A stretch of 64,000 nt of DNA from Clostridium pasteurianum BC1 (GTDB lineage: Bacteria > Bacillota > Clostridia > Clostridiales > Clostridiaceae), in the NCBI RefSeq assembly GCF_000389635.1, contig NC_021182.1, positions 992,001-1,056,000 on the forward strand, given 5' to 3'. Under the pieces are notes generated by a model that ran no database searches, was not told where the DNA came from, and saw only the letters and a program-made list of their open reading frames with translations. A program made the position numbers and the translations under genes. Below are positions 8,459-17,525 of the stretch, piece after piece. The stretch's first letter is position 1; every line of letters begins with the position of its first letter.

Positions 8459-10780
8459 ATGTGGTGGAAAAAGCTGAAAAAGAAAAAACTTCAATGTTTT
8501 CTAATAGGAATCTTATTATTTCTATCTTCCTTAATATTTACAAGTAGTTTGTCAATGCTAACCTCTATTCAAGGGTATGTTAATGAATTTTACTCCAACG
8601 ATAAATTTTACGATTTAATTTGTTATAATGCTAATGAAAGTTCTACAAAGGATGTACTGCAATGGGGTAAAAGCAATTCAGCTATTGAGGATGTTAAAGC
8701 TATTGAGGCTTTCACCTCTGGCAACGACCTTTATCACAAGGGTAAAAATTTAAAGCTTTCAATGTATGACATCATGCCTATAGAAGATATCAAAAATCTT
8801 CCCTTTGGCTTAAATAAAGGTGACTCATCAAATAACACCATTTGTCCAAAAGAAGGTGAAGTGTGGATTACAAAGCTTCTAGCAGATAATTATAATATTG
8901 CCATTGGAGATAGCTTAACCTTTAAAACAAAGACTAAGGACGTCACTTTAAAGGTTACTTCCCTAATTAATGACTCTCTTCAACCCTCTCCTATGATTGG
9001 TATAATTATTTTATATATCAATAAGAACAGTGCTCAGGATTTTTCTTCCTTTAGGAAAGCAACATTTATTTTTATAGATAATAAAAAGGGGACTAATGTT
9101 GCTAATGTAGAAAAAGACTTAACCTCGGCTGTAAAGGTTGGTGGATTCGTAGCGGATAAAGATTTATTAATCTTAGGTTCGACTAGTACATCTTCTATGA
9201 TAGGCGGTGCTTCCACCTTAGCTTCAATTCTGGTGTTTATTGTTTCAGTGCTGCTGATACGATTTATCCTATGGAATAATATTTTAAAAGAGTATAAATC
9301 AATTGGAATATATAAAGCTCTTGGTTTTTCTAAAAGAGAAATCCTTAAATTCTACATTATAGGTTATTCAATAACTGCCTTTATTGGAAGTATACTTGGA
9401 GCTCTGTGCAGTATTCCTATCTTAAACTATACGGCCTCTAAGATTTTAAAGTATATTGGTGATTTTCAAGATGTAAATATTAACTTTAAGGTTATTCTAG
9501 CTACAATAATTTTATTTCCCTTAGTAGTAATTATAAATTTATATTTTGTAATCAAAAGAACCAATAAGATTTCCCCAGTGGAGGCTCTTAGAACTGGTGT
9601 TACTTCTTCAAGGGAAAAGCTGACAAAATCACTGATTAAAAACACTACTTTTCCCTTAGCCCTGGCAATAAACGATATGTTTAAATATAAAAAGGTTACT
9701 GCTCTTATTACATTGACTTTAACCTTATCGCTAAGCTTAGTATTGCTCTTTGGTAATTTTAATGTAACTATGTCCCAGATGAAGGAAAATACTAATATTT
9801 GGCTTGGGCTACCTAAAAGTAATGTAACCATTAGTGCCCCATCGGTTACCTCAGCAGGAGCTTTAAAGGAGGTTTTGAATGAGGTAAAGAAGGATAATAG
9901 AGTTAAAAATTATGCTTATGGTTCCATAATGCTAACTGGGGTAGAACTTGATACTAAAAAATATTCTATAAAAAGCACAATATATAATGTGTTTGCCATG
10001 AATTCTTATAATAATGATTTAGGTTTTACTATCATTGAGGGTCATAATCCTGAAAATTCTAAGGAAGTAGCTGTTTCTTTAAGAATATTAAAGGAAGCAG
10101 GGCTATCTGTAGGAGACTATATAGAGTTATCTATAAATAATAAAAAAGCCTCCTATTTAATATCAGGCTCTTATAGTTCAATGATGTCCAACGGATATGG
10201 TATAAGAATATTAAACTCTGCAGTAGAAAAAGAGCTTCCTGAATTTATAGGCAGTGAAATATTTGTAAACCTTAAAGCTGGTACTGATATAGAAGGATTT
10301 AAGAAATATATTAATAATAGATATTCCAATTTAGATGCCAGTGATATTCACCCTTTGCTTAAATATAACATTGATTCTATCCCTGGTACCATGCTCCCTA
10401 TGAGCAATTTATTAACTGTGGTATTTATAGCCTTTTGTTCCATAACAATACTAAATATTATCATAATGAATATTAGAGATAATAGAAGAAACTTTGGAAT
10501 AATGAAGGCACTAGGCTTTACCACTAAAGAAATAAGAAACAGATATCTATATAGAATATTGATATTAACATTATTTAGTACTATTATATCTATCTTGTTA
10601 AATTTAACTGTAGCAAGACCTATGATTGCTGCAGTAATTAGTAATCTAGATGTTTTAATAATATCTCCTATAACAATGCTGCTGCTAATAACGGCTATGG
10701 TCCTTTTAATATTAGTAACTACACTTATATGCTGCACCGCTATAAAAAATACTAAGCCTACTGAATTAATGGAGGAGTGA
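8459..10780 (+). CDS. ABC transporter permease with two FtsX domains
   Basis: A 773-residue membrane protein. An N-terminal helix (about 13-35) is followed by an extracytoplasmic region, then three helices of the first FtsX domain (about 250-370). A second extracytoplasmic region and a second FtsX domain (about 660-765) follow. Both domains show the family KALGF coupling motif (IYKALGFSKREI and MKALGFTTKEI). Such permeases export lipids, antimicrobial peptides or act in resistance sensing. The ATPase gene starts 4 bp after its stop, and an OmpR regulator and kinase follow, a typical peptide-sensing/detoxification module. ATG 8459 follows AAAGGATG. Confidence 0.88.
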   Translation: MWWKKLKKKKLQCFLIGILLFLSSLIFTSSLSMLTSIQGYVNEFYSNDKFYDLICYNANESSTKDVLQWGKSNSAIEDVKAIEAFTSGNDLYHKGKNLKLSMYDIMPIEDIKNLPFGLNKGDSSNNTICPKEGEVWITKLLADNYNIAIGDSLTFKTKTKDVTLKVTSLINDSLQPSPMIGIIILYINKNSAQDFSSFRKATFIFIDNKKGTNVANVEKDLTSAVKVGGFVADKDLLILGSTSTSSMIGGASTLASILVFIVSVLLIRFILWNNILKEYKSIGIYKALGFSKREILKFYIIGYSITAFIGSILGALCSIPILNYTASKILKYIGDFQDVNINFKVILATIILFPLVVIINLYFVIKRTNKISPVEALRTGVTSSREKLTKSLIKNTTFPLALAINDMFKYKKVTALITLTLTLSLSLVLLFGNFNVTMSQMKENTNIWLGLPKSNVTISAPSVTSAGALKEVLNEVKKDNRVKNYAYGSIMLTGVELDTKKYSIKSTIYNVFAMNSYNNDLGFTIIEGHNPENSKEVAVSLRILKEAGLSVGDYIELSINNKKASYLISGSYSSMMSNGYGIRILNSAVEKELPEFIGSEIFVNLKAGTDIEGFKKYINNRYSNLDASDIHPLLKYNIDSIPGTMLPMSNLLTVVFIAFCSITILNIIIMNIRDNRRNFGIMKALGFTTKEIRNRYLYRILILTLFSTIISILLNLTVARPMIAAVISNLDVLIISPITMLLLITAMVLLILVTTLICCTAIKNTKPTELMEE

Positions 10781-10784
10781 TTTT

Positions 10785-11543
10785 ATGAAAACTTCAGTTA
10801 TAAAAGCTAACAATCTTTGTAAATCCTTTGTCACAGGGAAAACTGCTCTTAATGTGATAAAAAATTTAAATTTAGACATATATGAAGGAGATTTTACTGT
10901 AATTATGGGCAGCTCCGGCTCTGGTAAGTCTACGCTGCTATACACCTTAAGTGGTATGGATTCGGCAACCAGCGGTACTGTACAGCTTCTTGATAATGAA
11001 ATTACTTCAATGAAAGAGGAGGAACTCTCCTTCATTAGAAAGAAAGACATTTCCTTTGTATTTCAAAGTATAAATTTACTGCCAGATATAACTGTGTTTG
11101 AAAATATAGCTTATTGCGGTTATGGAGTAAATAAAAATAAGAAAGATATTAATGAAAAAACCTTAAAGCTTCTTGAAACCTTTGGGTTAACAGAGGCCAA
11201 GGATAAATACCCTTCGGAAATTTCTGGTGGTATGCAGCAAAGAGTAGCAATGGCCAGGGCCATAATTACCTCTCCCGAAATACTATTTGGAGATGAGCCT
11301 ACTGGAGCTCTTAACTCCACAGCAGGGGAAGAAGTTCTGGACATATTAACAGACTTAAATAATAAGGGACAAACAGTGGTAATGGTTACCCATGATTTAA
11401 AGGCTGCCTCCCGTGCTTCTAGATTAATATACCTTAAAGATGGCAGAATTGACGGTGAATTGTCCTTAGGTAAGTTCTCAAAGGAAGACTACAAAAATAG
11501 AGACATTTTAATATTCGAATTTTTAAAGGAAAGAGGGTGGTAA
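10785..11543 (+). CDS. ABC transporter ATPase of the LolD/MacB type
   Basis: A 252-residue cytoplasmic ATPase that powers the FtsX permease encoded just upstream. Walker A is GSSGSGKSTLL, the Q-loop is VFQSINLLPD, the signature is ISGGMQQRVAMARA, Walker B is ILFGDEPTGALNS and the switch His is in MVTHDLKAA. The spacing and the EPTGALNS motif are characteristic of the LolD/SalX/MacB subfamily. Its length is slightly above the usual 225-235 residues because of a C-terminal tail. It is followed by a repeat element and then the response regulator gene. Confidence 0.93.
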   Translation: MKTSVIKANNLCKSFVTGKTALNVIKNLNLDIYEGDFTVIMGSSGSGKSTLLYTLSGMDSATSGTVQLLDNEITSMKEEELSFIRKKDISFVFQSINLLPDITVFENIAYCGYGVNKNKKDINEKTLKLLETFGLTEAKDKYPSEISGGMQQRVAMARAIITSPEILFGDEPTGALNSTAGEEVLDILTDLNNKGQTVVMVTHDLKAASRASRLIYLKDGRIDGELSLGKFSKEDYKNRDILIFEFLKERGW

Positions 11544-11572
11544 AACTCTCTTTCTTTTATGATAAAATATAT

Positions 11573-11634
11573 TTAGGCATATTCAAATAAATAACTAGTC
11601 AATATGCTAGACTATTTATTTTCGTATGCCTTAT
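11573..11634. repeat. MITE-like repeat, AGGCATA family, short copy
   Basis: A 62-bp element with imperfect terminal inverted repeats. The left end is AGGCATATTCAAATAAATAA and the right end is CTATTTATTTTCGTATGCCT. A longer copy lies at 23641-23803 and a right-end fragment at 27763-27793. It separates the ABC ATPase from the response regulator. It may act as a mobile or formerly mobile non-coding element. Confidence 0.65.
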
Positions 11635-11656
11635 TAAAGTATTTCGGGGGGATAAT

Positions 11657-12358
11657 ATGTCTAATGAAAAAATTCTTATAATTGAGGATGATGAGGATAT
11701 TAGAAATTTATTAAGAGATTATTTAACAAGTGAAGGTTTCACAGTTCAGTGCTGCCATAATGGAGGAACTGCTGTTTCTGATTTTAACTCCTTTAATCCT
11801 GATATTATTATTTTAGATATAATGCTGCCGGAGATTGATGGCATTGAGATCTGCAGAACCATCAGAAGTTCTTCCCATATACCTGTAGTAATGATATCTG
11901 CTAAAAGTGGTGATATAGATAAGATTTTATCCTTAGGGGTTGGTGCTGATGATTATATTACTAAACCATTTTCTCCCATGGAGGTAATAGCTAGAATAAA
12001 AGCTCATCTTAGAAGATATAAAACATTTTCAACTCCTTTAAAAAATATTCCTGATAAGAAGGAGTTTGGCCAGTTAATTATCGATAGTAAAAGCTATAAA
12101 GTAACCTACAAGGATAAAGAGATTCATTTAACCTCTAGGGAATTTGAAATAATAGACTTCCTATCTCAATATCCATCTCAAGTATTCTCAAAGGAACAGC
12201 TTTATGATAATGTATGGGGTTTAAGCGGCTTTGGAGATTTAAATACTATCGCCGTTTATGTAAAAAGAATTCGCGAAAAACTTTCTTTATACAATGTAAA
12301 TTATATTAAGACTGTGTGGGGCGTTGGCTATAAATGGGAGGAGGATTTAGATGAATAA
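11657..12358 (+). CDS. OmpR-family response regulator
   Basis: A 233-residue transcription factor. The receiver domain has the acidic pair in IIEDDEDI, the phosphorylated Asp54 in IILDIMLPE, and the conserved Lys in DYITKPFSP. A C-terminal winged helix (about 135-230) contains LTSREFEIIDFLSQYPSQVFS and VYVKRIREKL. It overlaps the kinase gene by 8 bp, so the pair is translationally coupled. The genomic context suggests it controls the FtsX-type ABC transporter just upstream. A strong GGGGGG site precedes the ATG. Confidence 0.94.
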   Translation: MSNEKILIIEDDEDIRNLLRDYLTSEGFTVQCCHNGGTAVSDFNSFNPDIIILDIMLPEIDGIEICRTIRSSSHIPVVMISAKSGDIDKILSLGVGADDYITKPFSPMEVIARIKAHLRRYKTFSTPLKNIPDKKEFGQLIIDSKSYKVTYKDKEIHLTSREFEIIDFLSQYPSQVFSKEQLYDNVWGLSGFGDLNTIAVYVKRIREKLSLYNVNYIKTVWGVGYKWEEDLDE

Positions 12359-13740
12359 CCAAAGCATATCCTTCAAATTAAAAGTGCTGTCTTTATCAAT
12401 AATTGTATTAATTACTTTTGTTATCATTTATTCTTCTGCTCTCATATATAACAAAAATACTTTTTATCCTACTGTTAATAATGGTAGACTTTTAACTTCT
12501 TCTATAAAAACTAATATAGAAGAAGCTTTAATTAAAAGGGATTTTACCACTCCTTTGAAAACCGATTTTCCCTATGCAGTTATAGATTTAAATGGCAGGG
12601 TTTTGTCCTCCTCTATTGTTAAATATAAAAAAGATACTGTAGTAAATTTAAACGACTTTATGGAATATGATAACAAAGCTTCCCTTGAGCAGCCCGAAAT
12701 TATTAAATATACTGAGCCATTGATTATAGATAATACTCAAGTAGGTACAGTAATTTTTCTAATTCCCAAGGATAAATTTTTATCTATTGCTCCGGGATTT
12801 TTAACCTTTTTAAATATAATACCTATAACAATTGCTTTGCTTATTATAATTATACTAGTAATTCTTACTTATATTTTTACACGAAAAGATATTTTATCTC
12901 CCTTGGCTACTCTTCATGAAAGTGCTCGCAGAATCTTAAAAGGAGATTTTTCTTATAAAATACAATACGATTATGATACTGAGATTGGCCTCTTTTGCCA
13001 CGATTTTGAGGCTATGAGAGACGAACTTAAGTATTCAAAGGAAAAGGAAGTCTCAATAAAATCAAAGGAAAAAGAGCTCTTAGCTTGCTTGTCTCATGAT
13101 ATTAAAACCCCTTTAACGGCTATTCATGGATACGTTTTAGGAATTAAGGATGGTATTGTTAAAGATAAGGCTGGTATTGAAAATTATTGCTCAATAATCT
13201 TAAACAGAGTAAGAATGTTATCTAAGCTTCTTGAGGATATTTTAGAACATTCAAAGGCAGAGCTTAACAAAATGAATATATCACTTTGTTAAGCTCTACT
13301 GTGGTGATTTTTTTAAAGATTTATTGGAGGACTTATCTGTGGAAGTAGAGAGTAGAGGACTTCATTTTATTGTTCTTGATAAAATTCCTAACTTAGTGCT
13401 AAATGGAGATAAAAAGAGACTTTCGCAGGTAATGTATAATTTGGTTTCAAACAGTATAAAGTATTCAAAAAAGGGGGGAACCATTTCTATATTCTTCGAA
13501 AATACAGGAAGGTATATTAAGGTTTATGTGAAGGACACAGGCATAGGCATTTCCTCTGCGGATATTCCATTTATATTTAATAAATTTTATAGAGCGGAAA
13601 AGTGCAGAAATCAGAATATTCCCGGTTCCGGTCTTGGTCTTTCTATTTCTAAATATATTCTTGAAGCCCATGGTGGCTTTATAAATTGCGTTGAATCTTC
13701 ATCTAATGGGACAACTATTTGTTTTGCGCTTCCAATATAA
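12351..13740 (+). pseudogene. Sensor histidine kinase split by a frameshift
   Basis: The first frame (12351-13292) encodes two membrane helices (about 12-32 and 150-175), a HAMP segment and the HisKA box with His249 in ACLSHDIKTPLTAIHGY, then stops. The second frame has no good start of its own but is open through the junction, reading KLYCGDFFKDLLEDLSVE. It supplies the ATPase half to 13740: N box YNLVSNSIKYSKKGG, G1 DTGIGISS and G2 PGSGLGLSISK. Together they make one normal kinase of about 460 residues. A small indel near 13280-13295 separates the halves. The break could also be a sequencing error. If real, the regulator at 11657 has lost its partner. Confidence 0.75.
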
Positions 13741-13840
13741 AAAACGGAGTCTCAAAACAAAAGTGGAGGTGCTTTCAAAAGCTTGCTAAAAATAAAAAGA
13801 TAGACAGGAAAAGTTAAAGTTTTATTTTAATCTACCTCCT

Positions 13841-13897
13841 AATTTTGCACCCCAGGGGTGCAATTTTTTCCAATTTTCAATTTTCACCCTTAGGGTG
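13841..13897. repeat. GGGGTG palindrome repeat
   Basis: A perfect palindrome TTGCACCCCAGGGGTGCAA (13845-13863) is followed by a related shorter one, CACCCTTAGGGTG (13885-13897). The same CACCCC-A-GGGGTG core recurs at 14618-14668 and 29591-29617, always between genes. The copies here and at 14618 bracket the SdpI-like gene. Confidence 0.7.
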
Positions 13898-13908
13898 TTA
13901 TCAAAAAT

Positions 13909-14085
13909 CTAATGAAAAACATTTACATAGATAGAAAATATATTTATTCCAAGGATTATTATACTCATACCAAGGCTTGCAAAGGCAGAAGCTTGTTTTA
14001 TCAGTCTGTATAAAGCATATATGCCTATTGACAACATTGCCATAAATGGAATGTACATAAGCTTTAAGTTTATAGTAGGTAAAAG
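13909..14085 (-). other. In-frame open extension beyond the SdpI-like stop codon
   Basis: Downstream of the SdpI-like stop (TAA, 14086-14088 on the minus strand) the same frame stays open for 58 residues to TAG at 13909-13911. It encodes convincing membrane helices: MYIPFMAMLSIGIYALYRLI and LGMSIIILGINIFSIYVNVF. Either the gene acquired a stop codon and was originally about 229 residues, or this is the tail of another decayed membrane gene. Confidence 0.4.
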
Positions 14086-14598
14086 TTATGTGATAGGGGG
14101 TTTGTTCCTATACATTTTAATTGCGAAGTATGCAGTAGTACCAAAAATCACTAATAAGAATACAGGTAAAAATAAAATTCCAGGTCCATTGCTTTTATCT
14201 AGGGCTGAATATATTTCGCTTAAGAATATATAGAAAAAAAGACACACTATTTCCAAATTCATTACAATCATTAATTTTCTAGCATTACTATACTGATACT
14301 TGGCATTTTTTTCAGTAATATTTACAGGATAATTACCAATGTGAGGGAATTTGCTGAGTACTGCAAGTAATATGAATATAAACAGGTTTGTTATTGGAAC
14401 CACTAAAAGACTACCTCTTCCCCCCCAGCCATCAGGTTTACCAGAAAAATTAAAATGTGTTGGTATTATGGAAGGCATATTTCTCCAATATATTGCAATA
14501 AGTATAAAGTCTGATATAAGTATTAGTACAGTTAATGCAAAAATGATTTTTTCAGAAATTGAATATTTTAATTTTAAAACAGGTCTTTTTTCAGTCAT
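14086..14598 (-). CDS. DUF1648/SdpI-like membrane protein
   Basis: A 170-residue membrane protein with four hydrophobic segments. After the first helix it has the DUF1648 signature NMPSIIPTHFNFSGKPDGWG. DUF1648 is the N-terminal domain of SdpI, which in Bacillus gives immunity to the SdpC toxin; here the role is inferred only. It ends in KMYRNKPPIT, and an open extension of the same frame follows the stop. It lies downstream of an ABC-2 transporter and a YhfC protease on the same strand. GGGGTG palindromes flank the gene. Confidence 0.72.
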   Translation of the reverse strand: MTEKRPVLKLKYSISEKIIFALTVLILISDFILIAIYWRNMPSIIPTHFNFSGKPDGWGGRGSLLVVPITNLFIFILLAVLSKFPHIGNYPVNITEKNAKYQYSNARKLMIVMNLEIVCLFFYIFLSEIYSALDKSNGPGILFLPVFLLVIFGTTAYFAIKMYRNKPPIT

Positions 14599-14617
14599 AA
14601 TAATGACCTCCTTTTAA

Positions 14618-14668
14618 GAACACCCCTGGGATGTAAATTTCCAATTCTTACACTCTAGGGGTGCGAAT
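14618..14668. repeat. GGGGTG palindrome repeat, diverged pair
   Basis: Two degenerate copies of the CACCCC/GGGGTG element: CACCCCTGGGATGTAAATTT at 14621-14640 and TTACACTCTAGGGGTGCGAA at 14648-14667. They lie between the SdpI-like gene and the ABC permease gene. Confidence 0.6.
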
Positions 14669-14676
14669 TTTTCTAA

Positions 14677-15573
14677 TTATTTTATGTCTTGATTTTTAAA
14701 TACAGCAATTCCAGCTGCAGCAGTTATTAATAATGTTATAATTCCTAATGAAGAGGCTCTTAAAAGTTCATTATTAGTAACAGCAGCGGAGGTAGCTAAA
14801 GCCCAATTATAGGGTAGTATACACTTATAAAGTTTGTCAAACCAGGTATATTTTCCATATAAAAAAGCAATGAACATAGGTGAAATTGAAAATAATATTA
14901 TGCCTATCAGTATAGTGCCACCATTGCTTTTTACAAGGGTTGATATAAATATTAAAAAAGAAATAGTTCCAAGACCAACTGCTAGGGCAGCAGCAAATAT
15001 TTTTAATATATAAAGTGCATCGTTAATGGCAAATGGAGCCCCCCATCCAAAAGTAAAACTGCTTATAATGGTAGTTGAAGTAACCATTAGGCCTAATATT
15101 ATAGTAAAGCCAACAAAAGCAGCAACTATTTTAGCTATATAATAATATTCTCTTTTTTTGCCATAGGCAAGTATATTTTTTATGGTTCCAGAAGAGTATT
15201 CTATGGCTATCATAGAGCCTATAAGCACTGATGCCAATATTTCTATTACACCTATGCCAAAGGAAGCACGGAAAACATCTTTACCAGTAGGATGGAAGAT
15301 GTCCTTGGAATGGACAAAAAACCCCATACTGCCAATTGTTACTTTAGAATAGGATTCTGCATTTGCTTTTTTTAGCTGTTCTATATATGTCTGCTGCTGT
15401 TCTGGAGGAAAACTTTTTAAACTGCTTTTCAAAAAATCTTCAGAAGAAGATAATTTTGATAAACCAGCCATAGATATTCCAAGTATTAGTGCTATTATAC
15501 ACAATATTTTAAAGCCTCTCATTCTAAATAATTTATAGATTTCTGCATGAATTAGTCTACACATTTGCCTCAT
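14677..15573 (-). CDS. ABC-2 type transporter permease
   Basis: A 298-residue membrane protein with an N-terminal helix (about 20-38), an extracytoplasmic loop containing PPEQQQTYIEQLKKA, and five more helices. The layout matches ABC-2 permeases of the bacitracin/lantibiotic-export type (BcrB-like): IAIEYSSGTIKNILAYGKKR is the conserved cytoplasmic coupling stretch. It overlaps its ATPase gene by 17 bp. The likely role is export of, or protection from, a peptide or small amphiphile, but the substrate is unknown. Confidence 0.85.
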   Translation of the reverse strand: MRQMCRLIHAEIYKLFRMRGFKILCIIALILGISMAGLSKLSSSEDFLKSSLKSFPPEQQQTYIEQLKKANAESYSKVTIGSMGFFVHSKDIFHPTGKDVFRASFGIGVIEILASVLIGSMIAIEYSSGTIKNILAYGKKREYYYIAKIVAAFVGFTIILGLMVTSTTIISSFTFGWGAPFAINDALYILKIFAAALAVGLGTISFLIFISTLVKSNGGTILIGIILFSISPMFIAFLYGKYTWFDKLYKCILPYNWALATSAAVTNNELLRASSLGIITLLITAAAGIAVFKNQDIK

Positions 15574-16480
15574 CTCCTATAACATTTAAGAAATATTCTT
15601 CTAGATTTTGTCCTTTGGAAAGAATTTTTTCAATAATTATACCATTAGTGGAAAGTAAGGTATTGATTTTCCCGACATCATCAAGATTACTATAAATTTT
15701 TATTATATTATTTTCATGAACCACATAGTCTTTAATGTCAAGCTCAGTTTCCAATAAAACTACAGCTCCTTTAGTGTTATTTACCTTAAGTTCTATATAC
15801 TGTTTACACTTTTCACTTAGTTCCTCTGAAGTAATTTCTTCTACCAATTTGCCATTATTAATTATTCCATAGCAGGTGGCTAGCTCTGAGAGTTCACTTA
15901 ATATATGGCTGGAGATTAATATAGTAGTTTCTTTTTCTTTATTTATTTTTTTTAGCAGTTCTCTTATTTTCACTACACTTACTGGGTCCAGTCCGTTTAT
16001 GGGTTCATCCAATATTAGCAAACGGGGATTTCCTAAAAGTGCATTGGCAATGCCTAAACGCTGTCTCATGCCTAAGGAAAAATTTTTGACCTTCTTTTTC
16101 TTAACATCCTTTAAACCTACCATATTTAAAACATCTTCTATGCACTGTTTTCCGGGAATATTTCTGACCAGTGTTGAAACTTCAAGATTTTCTCTGGCAG
16201 TCATATCACCATAAAAGGTAGGAGTTTCTATAACACTTCCAGTCATGGACCTGGCTTCATCTAAAGTTATATTGCCTGAGCTTCCAAGAAGTTCAATTTC
16301 ACCACTGGTTTTATGGATTAGTCCAGTTATCATTCTTATTAAGGTAGTTTTTCCAGCTCCGTTTCTTCCAATAAAGCCGTATATGTCTCCCTTGTTTATG
16401 GTTATGCTAATATTGTTTACAGCAAATTCGCTGCCATATTTTTTGCAGAGTTTATGGGTTTTTAATACTATATCTTTCAT
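15557..16480 (-). CDS. ABC transporter ATPase, BcrA-like
   Basis: A 307-residue ATPase partnering the permease it overlaps. Walker A is GRNGAGKTTLIRM, the signature is FSLGMRQRLGIANALL, Walker B is LLILDEPINGLDP and the switch is ISSHILSEL. About 90 C-terminal residues extend beyond the nucleotide-binding core, as in BcrA/CcmA-type drug and lantibiotic exporters. It sits 5 bp after the YhfC protease gene, so the three form one transcript. Confidence 0.92.
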   Translation of the reverse strand: MKDIVLKTHKLCKKYGSEFAVNNISITINKGDIYGFIGRNGAGKTTLIRMITGLIHKTSGEIELLGSSGNITLDEARSMTGSVIETPTFYGDMTARENLEVSTLVRNIPGKQCIEDVLNMVGLKDVKKKKVKNFSLGMRQRLGIANALLGNPRLLILDEPINGLDPVSVVKIRELLKKINKEKETTILISSHILSELSELATCYGIINNGKLVEEITSEELSEKCKQYIELKVNNTKGAVVLLETELDIKDYVVHENNIIKIYSNLDDVGKINTLLSTNGIIIEKILSKGQNLEEYFLNVIGDEANV

Positions 16481-16485
16481 ATCTT

Positions 16486-17304
16486 TTACCTCATTATATT
16501 GTCAGGCTTTTGAATTTTCTCAAGTAAAAATAATTCTCTTGATTTAACTATAAATGCAACACTGATTACTGCAAATACCAGTACAATGCCTTCTATTGTC
16601 CAGGTATTGGCTCCTTTTTGCGCCAAAAAAACTGCCATAAAATCAACTAACGCATGAATAACTATAGACAGCAGAAGAAAAACATATTTTCTCTTTTTAA
16701 TGGAATAAAGTACTAAAAGAGAAAGCCCTAATTGGAGTGTTACTGCTAGTATTCTTTCTATTCCAGATACAGTAAAAATTAAGGGGGAAGTATTAATTAG
16801 AGAAGATTTAATTTGTTCCAATTTACTTACTGATAATGCCTGGCCTAAAGTTTTTTCAAAAGTGCCTGCATTAATCATTTTTGAATATATTATATTATTT
16901 AAGTTTCCCAAAACACCAATTAGTATAGCTTCAATACCACCATGCCCAATGCCATAGGCTATTCCGTCTTTCCACTCTCTATGTTTTTTAAGAAAAAACT
17001 TAAAACCTACAAATCTGCCTACTTCTTCAAAAATTCCTGCTGCTAAGCTGCCATAGATGGCAAAGACTAATGGGTTTTTCAGCAGGTTGGAAGTAGCATT
17101 ATTGTCATATAACATATAGGAATGCATTAATCTCTCTAATATCTGTGAAAACACAATAAATATTGCGGCACCTATACCTACAGCGGCAAAACTTATTTTA
17201 CAGCGAATACGAAAATAAATTAATAAGGCCAATGGAAAAGCAATAGATAAAATTATAGAAATAATCATAGCTATTATTGACATATTACTAACCATAAAAA
17301 TCAC
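16486..17304 (-). CDS. YhfC-family intramembrane metalloprotease
   Basis: A 272-residue protein with about eight membrane helices. The motifs AAGIFEEVGRFVGFKFFLK and YGIGHGGIEA match the YhfC family, which is related to CAAX/PrsW-type intramembrane proteases; the paired Glu and the His residues would bind zinc. It is the first gene of the ABC-2 operon. It could process a peptide, anti-sigma factor or bacteriocin-like substrate, but none is visible nearby. The ATG is preceded by GGAG-like bases. Confidence 0.8.
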   Translation of the reverse strand: MIFMVSNMSIIAMIISIILSIAFPLALLIYFRIRCKISFAAVGIGAAIFIVFSQILERLMHSYMLYDNNATSNLLKNPLVFAIYGSLAAGIFEEVGRFVGFKFFLKKHREWKDGIAYGIGHGGIEAILIGVLGNLNNIIYSKMINAGTFEKTLGQALSVSKLEQIKSSLINTSPLIFTVSGIERILAVTLQLGLSLLVLYSIKKRKYVFLLLSIVIHALVDFMAVFLAQKGANTWTIEGIVLVFAVISVAFIVKSRELFLLEKIQKPDNIMR

Positions 17305-17429
17305 TCCTTCTTATTCATATATAGAATTCTTGCAGAATCTACTAACTGGTATCCTATAGTAGATTTTCTTTAATGTATATTAAAGATTTCAAACTTATTA
17401 TCATATAGAATAGATAAGATGGATTAAAG

Positions 17430-17456
17430 CAAATCTTAAGAAAACATTAAGATTTG
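17430..17456. promoter_or_regulatory. Candidate OmpR-type binding site upstream of the ABC-2 operon
   Basis: CAAATCTTAA and TTAAGATTTG are exact inverted arms separated by 7 bases. The same stretch also reads as two TTAAGA hexamers 11 bp apart, the spacing used by OmpR-family regulators. It lies between the regulator gene (17526-18221) and the YhfC operon, about 130 bp before the latter. It could instead be a weak terminator for the regulator. Confidence 0.4.
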
Positions 17457-17525
17457 AATTTACAATTTAAGAAAAGAACGAGACAAACTTTCGCCAGTGT
17501 AAATTGACAATTGGAAAAAATTATT

